A DNA stretch of 7,065 nucleotides. It comes from Globobulimina sp. (lineage: Eukaryota; Foraminifera; Rotaliida). Made by a program: the position numbers and the translations under genes. The first letter of the stretch is position 1. Each line of letters begins with the position of its first letter. The DNA lies in NCBI GenBank assembly GCA_003354225.1, contig PIVH01000204.1:1-7065 (forward strand). The letters are read 5' to 3'. The notes beneath the pieces were generated by a model. It worked only from the letters and a program-made list of their open reading frames with translations. It ran no database searches and was not told the origin of the DNA. Shown one piece after another: positions 5,773-7,065 of the stretch.

Positions 5773-6663
5773 TTACATGTAAACAAATCCATCATCGTCA
5801 GGATACTGCACATAATTAACATTAACCGATTCACATAAAATATCATTTTGTGCCGATATCTCAGCTGTTTTAAAATTTGAGCTGAATAACGATGGAATAT
5901 CTGGTTTATTTTCATCATTTTCATCATTTTCTGCATTCTCAGCCTCAGAAATATCATCAAAATTGCAATCAAAGCCAAACGCAAACTGTAGTGGCGGCGC
6001 CATATTATTTTCTGAATACATAACTGATATATTTTGAATGTCATTAATATCTCGCAACTGTTTGTGTGACACAAATAATTCATCACAGTGTGTTACATCT
6101 ATTGCAGTCAATGGATGTGTGTTATAGGTCTTATTAAAATAAATAATAGCATCAAATATGGCATTACTAACACCTGTTTCTGACAAATTCAGTGTCACTA
6201 AATTTGGAAATTTATCTGCAATCAAATCGAACAACAACACATAATTTAAAGTACCGCCAATAAACATATTTTGCGAGAAATTAAGCGTAGAGATATTGCT
6301 AAATTGTATACATTTTTTATTGTTTTTCATGGCTTTTAATATGTGCATAAAATCATTGTTATCCAATGAATTATCACTTAAATTAATATCGCATATTGTA
6401 TTATATACAGAGGCAAAATCGCTATATTGTAATATATGACAGATATATTTTAATCTGTCCAATTCCACAAATTGCCGGAACTCTGATATTGATTCACATT
6501 CATACTCGGAATCTATGTCAAACCTCTCCAACATTAACATTTGTGGCTTTATAAACGACTCAAAATTCAAATGTTTCATCTCAAATATAAAATGCATGGA
6601 TTTATTGATTTTATCTAAATGGATAACATTGTACTTTGCTTGCATTAATTGGGTGATATTCAT
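5773..6663 (-). CDS. Leucine-rich repeat protein (RNI/ribonuclease-inhibitor-like)
   Basis: The 296-residue frame shows at least four LxxLxLSxN-type repeats: ICDINLSDNSL (about 90-100), ISTLNFSQNMF (124-134), LVTLNLSETGV (155-165) and LTAIDVTHCDEL (185-196). The spacing of 30-33 residues is nearest to the RNI class of repeats, which form curved protein-binding surfaces. A low-complexity acidic stretch (AENAENDENDEN, about 241-252) follows, and then an acidic C-terminus ending DDDGFVYM. There is no signal peptide or membrane segment, so a cytosolic or nuclear adaptor is likely. The ATG at 6661-6663 overlaps the stop of the upstream frame (ATGA). In a eukaryote this suggests that the true N-terminus comes from that upstream frame by splicing, so the start shown is provisional. 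No specific partner can be inferred. Confidence 0.65.
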   Translation of the reverse strand: MNITQLMQAKYNVIHLDKINKSMHFIFEMKHLNFESFIKPQMLMLERFDIDSEYECESISEFRQFVELDRLKYICHILQYSDFASVYNTICDINLSDNSLDNNDFMHILKAMKNNKKCIQFSNISTLNFSQNMFIGGTLNYVLLFDLIADKFPNLVTLNLSETGVSNAIFDAIIYFNKTYNTHPLTAIDVTHCDELFVSHKQLRDINDIQNISVMYSENNMAPPLQFAFGFDCNFDDISEAENAENDENDENKPDIPSLFSSNFKTAEISAQNDILCESVNVNYVQYPDDDGFVYM

Positions 6664-7055
6664 CGATTTGATGGTGTGGATAAAATCAATTTTATGGCTT
6701 TGATAAATTGTACATGATTGTATATGGATTTAATGCAAATATGAGCGTGGATTGTTTTATTGATGGCGGCAATGCGATGTTGTTCGTAGGGCAATAAGTA
6801 TGTGGATATACTGTGTTTAATAAATAATGTCTTGTGTTCTTTTTGTATGCTACAGTCAGTCACCGGTATTTGCGTGATTTTGCTCAATTGTTTGAGGCAT
6901 TGTTGATAGACATCATCTGATTTGCAACCAAATTGAAGGTTGAGATGGTTGATGGATATTATATGGTATTCGCCGCTGTGACGTAGTGAGATTTTAAAGT
7001 CATTCCGTAGTGGATATGAATACAAAGGTTGTAGTTTCTGTATCTTCCGTATACT
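6660..7055 (-). CDS. Partial exon, possibly ubiquitin-like, probably the 5' part of the LRR gene
   Basis: The frame is open from 7055 (after a TGA at 7056-7058) to a TGA at 6660-6662 and has no ATG at all, so it is either an internal exon or chance. The segment KISLRHSGEY, followed by DDVYQQCLKQLSKITQIP and then KTL, fits the strand-turn-strand, helix, 'IP' layout of a ubiquitin-like fold, though weakly. One way to join it to the LRR frame is a candidate 80-nt intron, 6713-6634 (GTACAA...CAAAG, phase 0), but its donor differs from the GTATGTAA seen in the Cys-rich gene. Another small ATG frame starts at about 7059 (MKYTEDTETTTF) and could be the true first exon. The window edge prevents a decision. 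Confidence 0.35.
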   Translation of the reverse strand, partial: SIRKIQKLQPLYSYPLRNDFKISLRHSGEYHIISINHLNLQFGCKSDDVYQQCLKQLSKITQIPVTDCSIQKEHKTLFIKHSISTYLLPYEQHRIAAINKTIHAHICIKSIYNHVQFIKAIKLILSTPSNR

Positions 7056-7065
7056 TCATCTTCGA

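Noticed and set aside
5571-6086. Minus-strand frame across the end of the LRR gene
   Set aside because: It overlaps the LRR coding part in another phase and continues in low-complexity AT-rich sequence.
1-7065. Giant-virus or bacterial origin
   Set aside because: Multiple short spliceosomal-type introns, lack of operon layout, and tRNA genes without encoded CCA point to a eukaryotic nuclear genome.
1-7065. CRISPR array
   Set aside because: No regularly spaced direct repeats with unique spacers; the repeats seen are short, few and mostly inverted.

Overview
The window reads as nuclear DNA of an AT-rich single-celled eukaryote. Evidence: a tRNA-Lys and a tRNA-Val gene with internal A and B boxes and no encoded CCA; a membrane-protein gene that becomes continuous only after removing two short GTATGTAA...AG introns (79 and 59 nt); and eukaryote-type proteins (Golgi-type sulfotransferase, Arf-like GTPase, ubiquitin-conjugating enzyme E2, leucine-rich repeat protein). 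TAA and TGA both act as stops. The style of a short inserted module in two of the proteins recalls foraminiferan (Reticulomyxa-like) proteins, but that is an impression from memory, not proof of taxonomy.

Layout. 1-522: repeat-rich and gene-free: CACGTG-centred repeats, the left copy of a 65-bp inverted repeat, a mosaic of short repeats and a 32-bp near-perfect hairpin. 523-1578 (-): type II membrane sulfotransferase. 1660-1766: right copy of the inverted repeat and further repeat blocks, so the sulfotransferase gene is bracketed by inverted repeats. 1876-2964 (-): three-exon, Cys-rich single-pass membrane protein. 3134-3310 (+): tRNA-Lys then tRNA-Val. 3348-4030 (+): E2 gene broken by a net 5-nt frameshift and carrying an extra segment of about 70 residues near its N-terminus. 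4163-4206 (+): shortened copy of the tRNA-Val gene, so the E2 lies between two tRNA-Val-derived sequences in the same orientation. 4240-4974 (-): Arf-like GTPase with a candidate N-myristoylation site, a ~57-residue insertion in its G domain and a C-terminal CVIM CaaX box. 4978-5772: AT-rich, no convincing gene. 5773-6663 (-): leucine-rich repeat protein, overlapped by a partial ubiquitin-like-looking reading frame (6660-7055) that may belong to the same gene.

The genes do not form an operon or an obvious pathway. The most striking point is that the Arf-like GTPase and the E2, which belong to unrelated fold families, each carry an inserted segment with a similar pattern (aromatic/aliphatic run, Gly, about 13 residues, Asn-Asp/Glu-Ile, then Leu and Phe). 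This could be a lineage-specific mobile peptide module or binding motif. The other features of interest are the CaaX-tailed Arf, the repeat-bracketed sulfotransferase and the hairpin.
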